Origin: Alectoria sarmentosa
Taxonomy: Eukaryota; Ascomycota; Lecanoromycetes; Lecanorales; Parmeliaceae
Assembly: GCA_009733775.1 (NCBI GenBank)
Contig: WOGZ01000001.1
Location: 248,001 to 312,000, forward strand
Length of the DNA stretch: 64,000 bases
Direction of reading: 5' to 3'
Shown one piece after another: positions 53,877-64,000 of the stretch. Position numbers and translations under genes: made by a program. Each line of letters starts with the position of its first letter. Within the stretch, counting starts at the first letter, position 1. Under the pieces are notes generated by a model, which searched no databases, had not been told where the DNA came from, and saw only the letters and a list, made by a program, of their open reading frames with translations.

Positions 53877-56800
53877 ATGACGATCGTAGACCCACCCAGC
53901 GGTCGTGTCTACCCACAGTTCAATGCCTATGTCCCATCGAATCGACAGAGCGCTGTCTATCCAAGTTCACCAAGCTGGGCTGATAGTCAACGCACCAACT
54001 CCACTATGAATGTCACCGGTCCTTTGAACGCCCGGTTTCCACATATCAAGGACCTACAGGGGAAGGCGAACGCTTCCGTGAGGAACATTGACCCTCGCAT
54101 GCCAGTACGTCACCTCTACAATGACTCCTCAACATCTTTCGAGTCTTTTCGCTTATGTCTGTTCCATGACTTACGCGGATTAGATTCGCTCCCTCTTGAG
54201 CCGTGCGCAGCAATCTACAGTCCAGGTGGGGACGGATGTCAGCTTCAAGCGACCTGATAGGGCATATGTGGAGTACCTCGTTAGTTCAGAACTGCTTCTC
54301 AACATTATACCAAAGCATAAAGACTTTCCCACTGTGAATAGTGGCCGAGGAGATTTGAAACAAATATACAAGTCCTTGCGCAAGGTCAGTGACGAGACCC
54401 TCTCTTGTCAGACATTTTTTCTTAATAGATGGGCCTGCAAGAGACTGCGAGTCAAGAGCGTAAATGCTGACGATGCTTGCAGCAAAATGCGACGCAACAT
54501 GAAATGTTGAAGCAAATCTATAACGTAATTGTTGAAGACAATACGAAGACCGGTGTTAAACCGTCAGACCACTACTCGTCGTCGCGTCCTTCCTCAACTT
54601 ATTCAGTTTCAAGTCCACTTTCCAATGGCCATCAACGACCTCTTTCAATGCCAGACACCCCTGGACCAAGCAACAGAGTGACAGATGAGTTGTTCTTGCC
54701 TTCATCGCAAACAATGCCCCAAATTTCACCGTATCAGCCCCAACCACAGCCGTCCTCAGCCTCGCGAGGTGACCGGCCAGTCGTGCATCCCAAGCCGTTG
54801 GGACTTCAAGCCGGATTGAACTCTCGTGACGCATCTCCTCACCCCACTTCTGATGATGCTCTTGCCGAGCGCTTTTCCCAACTCAGAGTGCATCGAAAGA
54901 ATTTGCCTGTCGGGCCTGCAGATGGTCAGCGCAACGTATCACAGAACGGCTCCGCCGAGATGCCTTCTCCTACTGATTATACACCATCATCTTCTGAGGA
55001 CTCATCTTCATCCGCCTACATTCCTCCACAGTCCGGAGGACCACCTTCACCTGGAAAGCCTTCTGGGCCGCGTGACATGCAACTACCAACATTCCCTCCA
55101 CCTCCAAAACTTCCTCCACCGCCTCCAAAGATACCTCTGGAGCTCGTAACAGAGACACACCTACCAAGAGCACCGAGTCCTGCCTATAATCCTTCCAAGA
55201 GCGCCGTCAAGACCAACGCGCTCACCCTCAACAGAAAGCGGAGCACAATCGGAACGGACTCACATTCTCCGCAGTCTGTTAAACGATTTTCTGGGCAATT
55301 GACGTCAGCCACTAATTATTCTCAATCTACAAGATCGAGTGCTAGCTACGACGGAGTCCCACTCGCGCAGACCCTGTCGGCAGAGCTGCGTCATAAAACT
55401 TCAATCTCGGCACCTGAGCTTTATGAACGTCTCCAGACTTCCAGTATTCTTCTGATTGATGTTCGAGGTCGTGAAGAGTATGACCAAGGTCACATCTTTG
55501 CTAAATCAATCATGTGCATCGAGCCTTTGGGTCTAAAGTCAGGGCTTTCGGCCGAGGAATTGGAAGAACGACTGGTTGTTTCGCCCGAAGTCGAACAGTC
55601 TCTTTTTGAGCGGAGAGACGAATTTGATCTGGTCGTCTACTATGATCGAAAGACCTCTTCGACGGGGTTTCTTACTGGCCCCCCCACTGGTACCGAGGCT
55701 GATGCGTTGAGAGCTCTTCATGATACTCTGTACGAATTTAATGCATACAAGCCATTGCGCAGACCACCCGTAATGCTGAAAGAGGGCCTTGTTGCCTGGG
55801 CTGAGCTTGTGGGCCCTCAAGCTCTTGTCACTTCAAAAAGTGCTGCCTTGGTCGGATCTCGAACGGTATCAAGAAAACCAGGAAGGCCAATTGGGCGCGT
55901 TCCCAAGGCGAGTGCGAATTCGAGCTTGGAAGTTCGAAAACGTAGACTCAGGGATCAAAAGCCACTCAACCCCGACGAAGAGAAGTCGTGGCTTGAGACA
56001 GCATCGAGAGAGGAAGTCGACCCAGCGGATTATCGACACGCCCAAAGCGATGGAGACGCAGATTCGAACAGTGACGAGCCCATGTCACCGTTCATCCATA
56101 CTTATGAGGACTTTTTAAGAAGGTTCCCCGATGTTTCACCAATGCAACAGTCAATGATGGTTTCGTTGCCTCCACCGTCACCGCGATCTCGAAAATCTAT
56201 GCTGCCGCCTCCACCACGATCATTACCCAGTGTACCGTCGCGGCCCCCTCCTGCAGTTCCACGGCCTAGCTACGGTGGTGTGTCAGAACGAGAGTCTACA
56301 CAATTTTCTCCCACTTCGCGACAGTCATCATCCAGACAACATCCGCTGTACACTTCGAGATCCATCTCACACTATTTGAAACTCCCAAGAACAGGACTCA
56401 TCAACTTCAGTGTGACCTGCTACATGAATGCCACAATCCAGTGCCTTCTCGCCACCATACCCCTATCGCATTATTTCCTAGACAACAAATGGAAGGATCA
56501 AACCCAGAAGAACTGGAAGGGCTCCAACGGCATCATGCCCGGCATCTATGCCAACCTCATTCGTAGCCTCTGGAAAGATGACGTCCAAGCTATCCGTCCC
56601 AGCTCGCTGCGTAGCTTCTGTGCTCGACTCAACAAAGAATGGGGCGTGGACCGCCAACAGGACGCCAAGGAATTCTTTGATTTCCTAGTTGACTGCTTGC
56701 ACGAAGACCTTAACGAGAACTGGAATCGCACTCCTCTCCGGCCTCTCACTCTAAGAGAAGAGATGGACCGCGAGCGTATGCCTATTCAGACAGTCTCGAG

Positions 56801-57509
56801 AATAGAGTGGAACCGGTACTCCCACCGCGAGAAATCCTGGATCTCCGACCTCTTCGCAGGTCAACACGCTTCGCGGCTCCGTTGTACGACTTGCCAGAAT
56901 ACCTCTACCACTTACGAGGCCTTCTACAGTATCAGCGTCGAAATTCCCCGGACTTCGGGCAAGCGTCCGTGGGATATCCACGATTGTCTGCGCAGCTACT
57001 GCCAGGAAGAAAGGCTAAGTGGAGATGAGGTGTGGAAATGCCCTCACTGCAAGTGTGAGCGAGAAGCGACAAAGCAGATTACGATCACAAGGGCGCCGCA
57101 ATTTCTGGTTGTACATTTCAAGCGCTTTGAGATGCGAAAGGGCGAGAGCGCGAGAAAAGTGCATACGCCCATTGGATTTCCGTTATTCGGCCTGAACATG
57201 GAAGCCTACATGATTCCTCAAGCCTCCAAAGAAGCTCATGATTACTCAAGGATGGACGAGCCCATTAGAGACGCCGCAACAACACCGCCTTATCTCTACG
57301 ATGCTTACGCTGTCATGAGACACATAGGCACTTCCGGGAACGGCGGTCATTACATATCACTCGTTAGAGATGCTGCGAGGGGGAATATTTGGCGCAAATT
57401 TGATGATGAACGGGTCACCGATTTTGATCCCAACAAGCTGAAAAATGATCACAAGCTCCAAAATGAGCAGGCGTATCTGGTCTTTTATGGGAGAGCTGTG
57501 GCACGATGA
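53877..57509 (+). CDS. doa4: Ubiquitin carboxyl-terminal hydrolase, DOA4/UBP4 type
   Basis: Three exons (53877-54104, 54184-54384, 54483-57509) encode 1,151 residues. An N-terminal helical USP8-dimerisation/MIT-like region (RSLLSRAQQSTVQVG, RAYVEYLVSSELLLNII) is followed by disordered sequence. A rhodanese-like domain at about 440-580 has ILLIDVRGREEYDQGHIF, but its usual active-site loop reads YYDRKTSSTGF without Cys, so it is non-catalytic. The USP catalytic domain has Cys789 (TCYMNATIQCL), His1099 (GGHYISL) and Asp1117 (KFDDERV), with CxxC zinc pairs at LRCTTCQ and WKCPHCK. Doa4 removes ubiquitin from cargo at endosomes. The Cys box reads INFSVTC rather than the common NLGNTC; the oxyanion Asn at -5 is kept. 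Confidence 0.92.
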
Positions 57510-57705
57510 GTTTTATTATGGGTTGAGTTGAGTCATGGCTAGGGCTTCGGGGGGCTTTTGAAGAGACCTTGGGAAGGCCCTCGAAAGGAATCCTGCATTG
57601 GAAGGGCGTTTGGGCCACAAAGCCCCATTGTTGTAGCGTTTTAGCGTCTCATGGACCATTTTTGAGCTGATTGAATGGCATACTTACATACATGGCTTTT
57701 GTTCT

Positions 57706-58857
57706 CTACCGCCTTCCACCACCGATTTCCTTCCCAGCCCGGTAACTGGTCACCTTCTCCCACTCAACCTTCTGCCTCGTAACGGGCAACTGCCTCCTCA
57801 AATTCTTAAATTCCCCCTCACTCAACCTGCTGAAACCTCTGTTCAACTCCTCCTGCCATCCCTTTTCCACCTTCGCAATCGTCTTCATGATCTCACTCGC
57901 CGAAGGCGAAATGGTAGTAGGAGGCAACGTTTTGGTGGTCAGCAACCGCACGTTGCCGTCTTCATAGTAGTGGACGTCGCATTTGAGGGTCCCGGTCAAA
58001 GCGGTAGTGGCCGGGTGGTAGAGGTAGGTCGTGCGGAGGCGGCCGTTCCAGAAGTTGGAGGGGGAGTATTTATTCGAGACGAGGAGGATGGCGATGGAGG
58101 CGGTGGTGGCGGCGACGGGGAAGACGGCGGACGTGGAGGATGGGTAGTGCTCGTGGGCGTGGGCGGTGAGGGTCTTGGAGAGGGAGGAGCTGGAAAGGGG
58201 GGGAAGAAAGGATAGGGTCAGCGTTTTGGGTGGATGTGTTGGATTGTTCTAAGCCTGGGGGGCACGGCCCATGGACGCACATGAGATCTCCATGTTCGGA
58301 TTCGAGCGTGTGGGACTGCACGTCCGACGCTTTCTGCCCTCGCAATCAGCTTCGGCCCAACCCGATGCCCATGACAAGGCGTTGCTCGCACCTGTGCTGC
58401 GTGATCGAACGTGAACGAGCTCTGGCTCTCGACATCGTAGTATCTGCCCTCCCCGAGCGAATTGTAGGAGCTGATCAGGACCTGGTGTTCCCAAACCGTC
58501 AGACTCTGCTTGGTTCTATTCAAACCCCCATCATCTTGAAGGAGGTTGTCTGACAGTCTTCCCACTACCGGGCAGCTTGACCGTGGTCAATTGCTCCTCG
58601 TTGTACTTCTGGAACGCTGGTCGGGCTTTCTCGAGCAGGGTCGGATCGTCTTCGGTCAGGGCCTTGATGTCTGCGGAGCGTAAATTGTGGGAGCCGAGGA
58701 ATGCTGGATCGGGGTTTTTCATCTACCGGTGACAACGTCTGCTAGCTATTGAGCCCGTCAGAAAGCGTCTACGTGGTGGGTGGAACAGAGGGTATACTTC
58801 TCCTGGCGGGGCGCCTTCAATGAACGCGGAGACCGCTGCAGCGTTTTTCGAAGCCAT
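57706..58857 (-). CDS. cap1: F-actin-capping protein subunit alpha
   Basis: Five exons (58857-58798, 58722-58555, 58481-58392, 58333-58281, 58189-57706) encode 284 residues. The start ASKNAAAVSAFIEGAPPGE, then KYNEEQLTTVKLPGSG, YYDVESQSSFTFDHAAQ, NKYSPSNFWNGR, DVHYYEDGNVRLLTTK and LRRQLPVTRQKVEWEKVTSY are diagnostic for CapZ alpha/Cap1. The heterodimer caps barbed ends of actin filaments at cortical patches. The stretch between APPGE and DIKALT is about 11 residues longer than I expect from yeast and animals; the phase-0 acceptor at 58723 is the one that keeps frame, but this junction is the least certain. Confidence 0.93.
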
Positions 58858-59170
58858 GATGGGCCAAATCAGGTGGGCAAGATTATGTTGTGTGCCGCAT
58901 CAGCCCACTTAGCGGGTTCAAAAAGGAGCGTGGTTGTTGAGTGGAAGTGCGGTTTGGGGGAGGATCAAAATATCTACGGACTACCATACGACGAGATTTT
59001 TCATTGCTACGATTACCAGATCTCAACAGCACCGTATTGCTAAAAGACATTTGTTGCATGATAATGGTTTTGATGACAAGCTTCGTATTGCATGCTCTTA
59101 AAAATGGTATCGCCGATGGGGTATCTAGTAGTAATATATTTGCACACGGCCGCTATGCACCCTCTACCGG
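58858..59170. other. Intergenic region upstream of CAP1
   Basis: 313 bp, presumptive CAP1 promoter plus the 3' flank of the next gene. Nothing else seen. Confidence 0.6.
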
Positions 59171-61292
59171 TCACTCAATGCTCATGTTCATCAGTCCGTC
59201 GTGAGTGTCGGTCATGCCCTGTAGTCCAACCCGCTTTGAAGGTCCTCCAGGCCCGGTCATGCTTCCGTTGCTGCCTGTGCTGCTCACCCTGTCCCCAGAA
59301 ACATGTACGCTAGGCACCTCACGATTGCTCTTTGGGGTGCCCCACCAGCCGCCATCGCGCTGTAAAGGCGACTGGGGAAGAATTGGGCTATTCTGCAGGC
59401 TCAGTCCTGGCGAGACCGCGCGACGTTTGAAGTAATTCGGATCGAAATCATCGTCCCGCATGCGCTTGTTGCTGCCTTTCTTCGGCATCTCGAAAATAGT
59501 AATCTGGGTCGTAGATGCCAAAGACTCGTGTGAGATAGATGACCTTGCAGTTGTTTGGTGTGAGGACTGCACAGACCCAACTGCAGTGTCCATGTTCATG
59601 TCATCGCTCACACCAGCAGAGCTCTCTCTCGGTATGATTGGTGGTGGTGTTCGCATCCGTTCATCAAAGTTATTCCAGAAGGTTGAACCCCCAGAGTTTC
59701 TGATGGCTTGATGTGAGAACGCACTTGAGGAGCGTCGACTGAAATTTTCTTCGCTGTTCCTTGACGGATCTTCAGAGATGTTTTCCAGAATATCCAATGG
59801 GCCGGCCGTGGCAGTCAAATTCGGCGAGGATGCTGTAGTAGCTGGTTGCGAAGGGTGGAGACTTAGGTCGCTATCGGCATCACTCTCCCGAACTTGTCGA
59901 ATCACTTCGGCTTCTCTACGGACTTCACTATCGAGGGGCGCTCCTTCTTCAAGAAGCGCGGCTCGAATGCGCGCAAAGCCCTTGGTTTTCGGCTAGAGAC
60001 TGTGTGAGCATATGGCAGAAAAGCAAGACAGAATGGATGTTTGTGTTCATCACGAAACTCAGACGTACTAGCATGTTCCCCCTTCGTGTTACTGCCCTTC
60101 GAATTACATTTCTCCGATCATCCATAGTAGGTGTCACTGGTGTTGGGATAGGCACATCTTCATGTGAATGCATCTGGAGAAGGCCCTCACCATCGCTTTG
60201 CTCCGCATCAGATAGCTGCATTTCATTCGTGCCTAGACTTAAGCTTTCTCGCCTTGAATTAATTTCTTTCTTTGATGGATCATCGAGGAAATATCCCCCA
60301 TTCATGCTCAGACTGCTCTCAATGCTTCTCAGTAGAGGAGGCGAGGACGGCCCTGGGCTATGCAAGGAGCTTTGGCCACTGGCACTACTTGAACTCATTC
60401 TTTTTCTCCGAGACTTTACGCGATGTCTTTGGTAGCTCATCAATTTTGAAACTGCGGGAGAGAATGCACCGATGCCGTCACCACCAGGGCTTGATGCGAC
60501 GGAGCCAAAGGGGTTGCCAGACCCGTTTCCGATGTGATGGATGTAAGGCGTCATGTGAATAGTATCATCGTCTTCTCCGTTGTCCATCACTTCATCTCCA
60601 TCTGAGGATGTGCTGCCTGAATCGTACTCCATCACGCTAGAGCTTCCCACGGAACTTGAGAGGCCCGTTTTCTCCACATTTGCCATGGTAGACCAAAGGG
60701 AGTTTGGTACGCTGTTCGGGGATTCTGGGACACTAGGATTGCTAGGTGGGCTGAAAAGGCCTTTCCGCGGCATCATGCTACCTCGAGAGCCAACAATGGG
60801 AGAAGATTCTGGAGATGACTCGGCCACTATGGAATGATGTAGATTGGTCGCAGCTCTTGAAAAGTCCAGTCCCCGCGATCTCCTGGGTAGCACAGAGGAA
60901 GGTGAAGGGTATGATGCTGCTGTCTCTGGTTTCGGCGAGACGGGTATGCGCTTGGTCAAGTTGGCTGTACTTGTGCTACTAATATCTCTTGGTGGCATCT
61001 GTAGACTCAGGCCACGAGGAGGGATGTTGGATCGTTTGGGAGTGACGGGACCGGATGCGACACTGAGGTCATCCTTGGAGGCCCGCCGAGAGTCAATCAA
61101 TAGTGGAGATGGTGATAGTACCGATTGGAAGCCTTGAGAGGACCTAGGCCTGGGTTTCTTGTGGTATTCCGGGGATGTTCCCAATCCAACGTTCTCGTTA
61201 CCCGGTTCGCCGCTGCCATTTCGGGCCTCTTGATGGGTCATTTGACTTGGCAGCGGCACCTCGTGCTGGATTTCTTCCTCAACGCCGGCCAT
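59171..61292 (-). CDS. Uncharacterised fungal protein with a conserved-looking basic core
   Basis: Two exons (61292-60069 and 59992-59171) encode 681 residues. The intron (gtacgt...ctctag) joins RRAVTRRGNML to PKTKGFARIRAALLEEGAPLDSE and EVRREAEVIRQVRES. This basic-then-helical core straddles the junction, reads like a conserved domain, and confirms the splice. The rest is Ser/Pro-rich with acidic runs, a basic patch (RHRVKSRRKRMSSSS) and, near the end, KKGSNKRMRDDDFDPNYFKRR, a candidate bipartite nuclear signal. I cannot name the family; a nuclear regulatory role is inference. The first ATG in frame is 61292, though the frame is open about 100 nt further upstream without an ATG, so an additional 5' exon is possible. 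Confidence 0.82.
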
Positions 61293-62082
61293 TAACGAGG
61301 TCGAGTCACTTTTCTCCCAGCAATTGTTTGTGAAGGCCACCGACCCAAGCTGGGTGTTTGCGACATGTCTCAAGTGAGAAGAATTCGGGTTCACCGTTCA
61401 AGTTCATTTTGTCAGATTTGATGGTTCGTGATACATACACGCCGTTGCCGCGCCGCCAAGATTCGTACGAAAAGTACATGTCTACTCTATATGGTGTCAC
61501 ACTGTAAGTCCACGGCCATAGAACTGACAGAGAGGAATTCGCGAATGTTATCAAATGCGACATTCAATATTGTACAAAAGATTCATTCGTCAGTGTGATT
61601 TCCCTGGTAAACAGACAATTTAGGCTTTTCTGTCATTTCTAAACTAACGACTATACCAGGGGTAATTGAAATGTTACGAGTACGACTTGCTGTAAGATAC
61701 AGTCATATTTGCACGGGAGCAATGAGGTACAGCCAAAGCCGCACATAAAAACATCTAAGCAATTTCACGTTGATAGTAAGTAGGGAGCTTTACTATCAAT
61801 TCCTGACTTTATCGTTACATTACACATAATACTTTTTACTCCTTAGCTTCTGATAAAGTACACTCAAACTTTCAAGCCTATCAACCGAGATCTTGGTATT
61901 TTAAACAACTTGTACGCACGGCTCATAGTTCGTATCAACATGTTCGTATCCGCCTATCGAATCGCGTAGCCACAACAAGGATGTTTCTGCAGGCCTGATT
62001 ACTAAAAGAGAATGACTCAAAATGTACTCTGTACAGGTCCTGCCCTTCAACGTTCATTGTATCAATATACTCCTAGACGATA
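61293..62082. promoter_or_regulatory. Bidirectional intergenic region upstream of the decarboxylase
   Basis: 790 bp between divergent start codons, AT-rich in the half nearer the decarboxylase. No specific site is identified. Confidence 0.55.
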
Positions 62083-63627
62083 ATGGAGAATGAAAAGGAC
62101 AGTGCGTGTTTGGAACGGGCCCACTCCTATTCACTAGAAATCTTGCAAAAGCAGTCCATTCCAGTTCTGCCAGAACCGTCCATACTGGAAGACGCCAGGT
62201 CTACTCTCCTTCGCAATATTCCAGAGCATGGCCTAGGGATAGCACAGACCACTGCACATCTATTGCAAGACATCACTCCTGCCCTCAATGCGTCAAGCCT
62301 CTCTCCAACCTACTATGGCTTCGTTGTGGGAGGTGTTACGCCAGCAGCCAGAGTTGCCGACAGCCTAGTCTCGACTCATGATCAAACTCCCTCACTCCAC
62401 CTGCCAGACCAAACGGTGGCCAGTAACGTTGAAGACAAGGCCTTGCGTCTTCTGATGGATCTTCTGCGTTTCGATCAATCTTCGTGGTCAGGAATTTTCA
62501 GTACAGGAGCTACGGCGAGTAATGTCCTTGGACTGGCTTGCGGTCGCGAGTATATTCTTAATGAACGCATCAAGAGCCGCTTGGGGCCTGACTCGGAAGA
62601 GAGCGTTGGATCTCTCGGCTTGCTCCAAGCCTGTCGTGCAGCCGGCGTGGAAGAAATCGACATTCTTACCACCATGGCACACTCGTCTCTGTTCAAGGCT
62701 TCAAGTATACTGGGACTGGGCCGCAATTGCGTTCATGATGTTGGAACATCGGATGGCTGTGTTACCCTTGATCTGCAGAAACTAGAACAGCGTCTGAAGT
62801 CGGGTCATCATAACAGTGCTTCGATTGTTGTGATCTCGTGTGGTGAGGTCAACACGGGGTTTTTCGCGACCCACAATCTTGCAGACGTCCAAGCCTTGAG
62901 GACGCTTTGTGATAGGTATGGTGCCTGGTTGCATGTCGATGGAGCGTTTGGGCTCTTTGCAAGAATCCTAGATGGGTTGCCCGAGTTCGAAACCGTAGCC
63001 CAAGGTGCTCGAGGTTTAACATTAGCAGACTCAATCGCCGGCGACGGGCACAAGCTACTGAACGTACCCTATGACTGCGGCTTCTTCTTAAGCCGTCACC
63101 CAAGCATCGCTCCGCAGGTCTTTCAGAACCCAAACGCCGCTTATTTGAACACCAAGAACGCAGCGACAGACATGATACAGTCGGCGCTCAATATTGGCAT
63201 AGAGAATTCGCGACGTTTCAGAGGCCTACCGGTTTACGCGACTCTGATGGCTTATGGCCGGCAGGGCTATGCCGAGATGCTGAAGAGACAAATTCGCTTC
63301 GCACGAGCGGTGGCTGCATACCTCTTTGTTCATGCAGATTTCGAACTTCTCCCCAGTGACAATTTTAGAGACAGGGCTAGGATCGATCAAGATATATTCA
63401 TCATCGTATTGTTCAAAGCCAAGAACGAAGCTTTGAACAACACGCTTGCCACGAGAATCAACGCGAGCTCGAAGATGTGTGTGTCGGGGACTGTGTGGGA
63501 TAATTGTCCAGCGAGCCGGATTGCAGTCTCCAATTGGCAAGTTGATCCAGATCGTGACATGAACGTTGTGAGGACAGTTTTTGAGGGCGTGCTAAGTGCA
63601 TGGGCAAAAGAAAGTTCAGAGACTTAG
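62083..63627 (+). CDS. Pyridoxal-phosphate-dependent group II decarboxylase
   Basis: An intronless frame encodes 514 residues, the usual length for this group. Signature elements are FSTGATASNVLGLACGR (PLP phosphate loop), HVDGAFG (Asp286 contacting the pyridine nitrogen) and DGHKLLNVPYDCGFF, where Lys324 should form the Schiff base. The family decarboxylates amino acids such as aromatic L-amino acids, glutamate or diaminobutyrate; substrate cannot be read from sequence here. The Lys motif lacks the common Trp (HKWLN is the usual form). Most neighbours have introns, this gene has none, which is unremarkable for fungi but compatible with transfer. No biosynthetic partner gene is visible within the window. 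Confidence 0.92.
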   Translation: MENEKDSACLERAHSYSLEILQKQSIPVLPEPSILEDARSTLLRNIPEHGLGIAQTTAHLLQDITPALNASSLSPTYYGFVVGGVTPAARVADSLVSTHDQTPSLHLPDQTVASNVEDKALRLLMDLLRFDQSSWSGIFSTGATASNVLGLACGREYILNERIKSRLGPDSEESVGSLGLLQACRAAGVEEIDILTTMAHSSLFKASSILGLGRNCVHDVGTSDGCVTLDLQKLEQRLKSGHHNSASIVVISCGEVNTGFFATHNLADVQALRTLCDRYGAWLHVDGAFGLFARILDGLPEFETVAQGARGLTLADSIAGDGHKLLNVPYDCGFFLSRHPSIAPQVFQNPNAAYLNTKNAATDMIQSALNIGIENSRRFRGLPVYATLMAYGRQGYAEMLKRQIRFARAVAAYLFVHADFELLPSDNFRDRARIDQDIFIIVLFKAKNEALNNTLATRINASSKMCVSGTVWDNCPASRIAVSNWQVDPDRDMNVVRTVFEGVLSAWAKESSET

Positions 63628-63936
63628 GGACTGCTTTGTGTAGGTCTATTGATATAGAAACTCAATCTCAAAAGGCCCGGATGCACACTTGGCCAGGGTT
63701 GTCGGACTTGAATGTCTCGTCTTGACTGGGTTGATGAATTTGTGCATGGTGCCTGAGGCTGACGAGATGAAATGTTTCGATGCCTTGAACTCCACGTCTT
63801 TCTCTATACAAACCGTATGAGTCGAGAGATGCATAGCTTTGGAGACTGCAACGTTCAGCTGATGGACACAGTTCTCTGCGAGGTCTGATAGAGTGGAGCT
63901 ATCCTTCCGGGGTATTCGCTTCCTTTTGTGTAACCA
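63628..63936. other. Convergent 3' intergenic region
   Basis: 309 bp between the decarboxylase stop and the stop of the right-edge gene. A short minus-strand open frame (63646-63834) has no coding support. Confidence 0.55.
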
Positions 63937-64000
63937 TCACTTCTTTTTTGTCTCCATTGCATCCATCTTTTCCTCCAAGGTCGCAACATACGTATGAATT
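63937..64000 (-). CDS. C-terminal fragment of a gene entering from the right edge
   Basis: On the minus strand the first complete codons read IHTYVATLEEKMDAMETKKK and then TGA (63939-63937). The Glu/Lys/Met-rich helical ending looks like a real coiled C-terminus, but only 20 residues are visible, so no family can be named. Confidence 0.5.
   Translation of the reverse strand, partial: IHTYVATLEEKMDAMETKKK

Noticed and set aside
1..64000. CRISPR arrays, insertion sequences, integrase genes, phage or toxin-antitoxin systems
   Set aside because: None seen; the DNA is eukaryotic with spliceosomal introns throughout, and no repeat-spacer structure or transposase frame was found.

Overview
The window is nuclear DNA from a filamentous ascomycete (Pezizomycotina). 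The evidence is dense genes on both strands, spliceosomal introns of about 50-70 bp with gtaagt/gtacgt-type donors, and clear fungal orthologues such as KAR9, LSB5, MON1, DOP1, VPS27, a DOA4-type ubiquitin hydrolase and an HP1-type heterochromatin protein. I cannot resolve class or genus from sequence alone. I saw no transposon open reading frames, CRISPR array, rRNA, convincing tRNA or prokaryotic-style operon. Gene models were built by hand from reading frames, splice signals and remembered family conservation. Exon coordinates were frame-checked but not tested against transcripts.

Layout. 0-1.4 kb: 3'-truncated CCCH/RWD protein (minus). 3.4-5.1 kb: DUF1752/DUF3295 regulator-like gene (minus). 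5.1-10.6 kb: a long stretch with no supportable gene. 10.6-14.1 kb: chaperonin subunit CCT5 (minus) divergent from HP1 (plus). 14.8-18.8 kb: an unknown nuclear-type protein (minus) divergent from LSB5 (plus). 21.1-30.1 kb, all minus: KAR9, a protein with a weak calponin-homology-like C-terminus, acylphosphatase, and a KEL3/KLHDC4-type kelch protein. 30.5-35.9 kb: RecQ helicase (SGS1/BLM type, plus). 36.2-36.5 kb: a 74-residue hydrophilic protein (minus). 37.5-41.0 kb: a 1,147-residue low-complexity unknown (plus). 42.3-57.5 kb: MON1 (minus)/DOP1 (plus) and VPS27 (minus)/DOA4-type USP (plus), two head-to-head pairs. 57.7-58.9 kb: actin-capping protein alpha subunit (minus). 59.2-61.3 kb: an unknown protein with a conserved-looking basic core (minus). 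62.1-63.6 kb: PLP-dependent group II decarboxylase (plus). 63.9-64.0 kb: the C-terminal end of a gene entering from the right edge (minus).

How the genes relate. Most are housekeeping: protein folding (CCT5), heterochromatin (HP1), DNA recombination and repair (RecQ), spindle positioning (KAR9) and actin capping. The notable functional grouping is endosomal. MON1 (Rab7 GEF subunit), DOP1 (endosome-Golgi recycling), VPS27 (ESCRT-0) and the DOA4-type hydrolase are four consecutive genes in 15 kb, and LSB5 (VHS-GAT) lies 25 kb away.

I did not find a clearly new biological system. The observations most worth a second look are: the VPS27 FYVE finger, where Asp stands at two expected zinc-Cys positions; an in-frame open extension upstream of HP1 that would add a membrane-like helix; a frame-neutral 96-nt optional intron in acylphosphatase; terminal micro-exons in MON1 and LSB5; a 47-bp tandem duplication; and several lineage-specific genes with no function I can assign.
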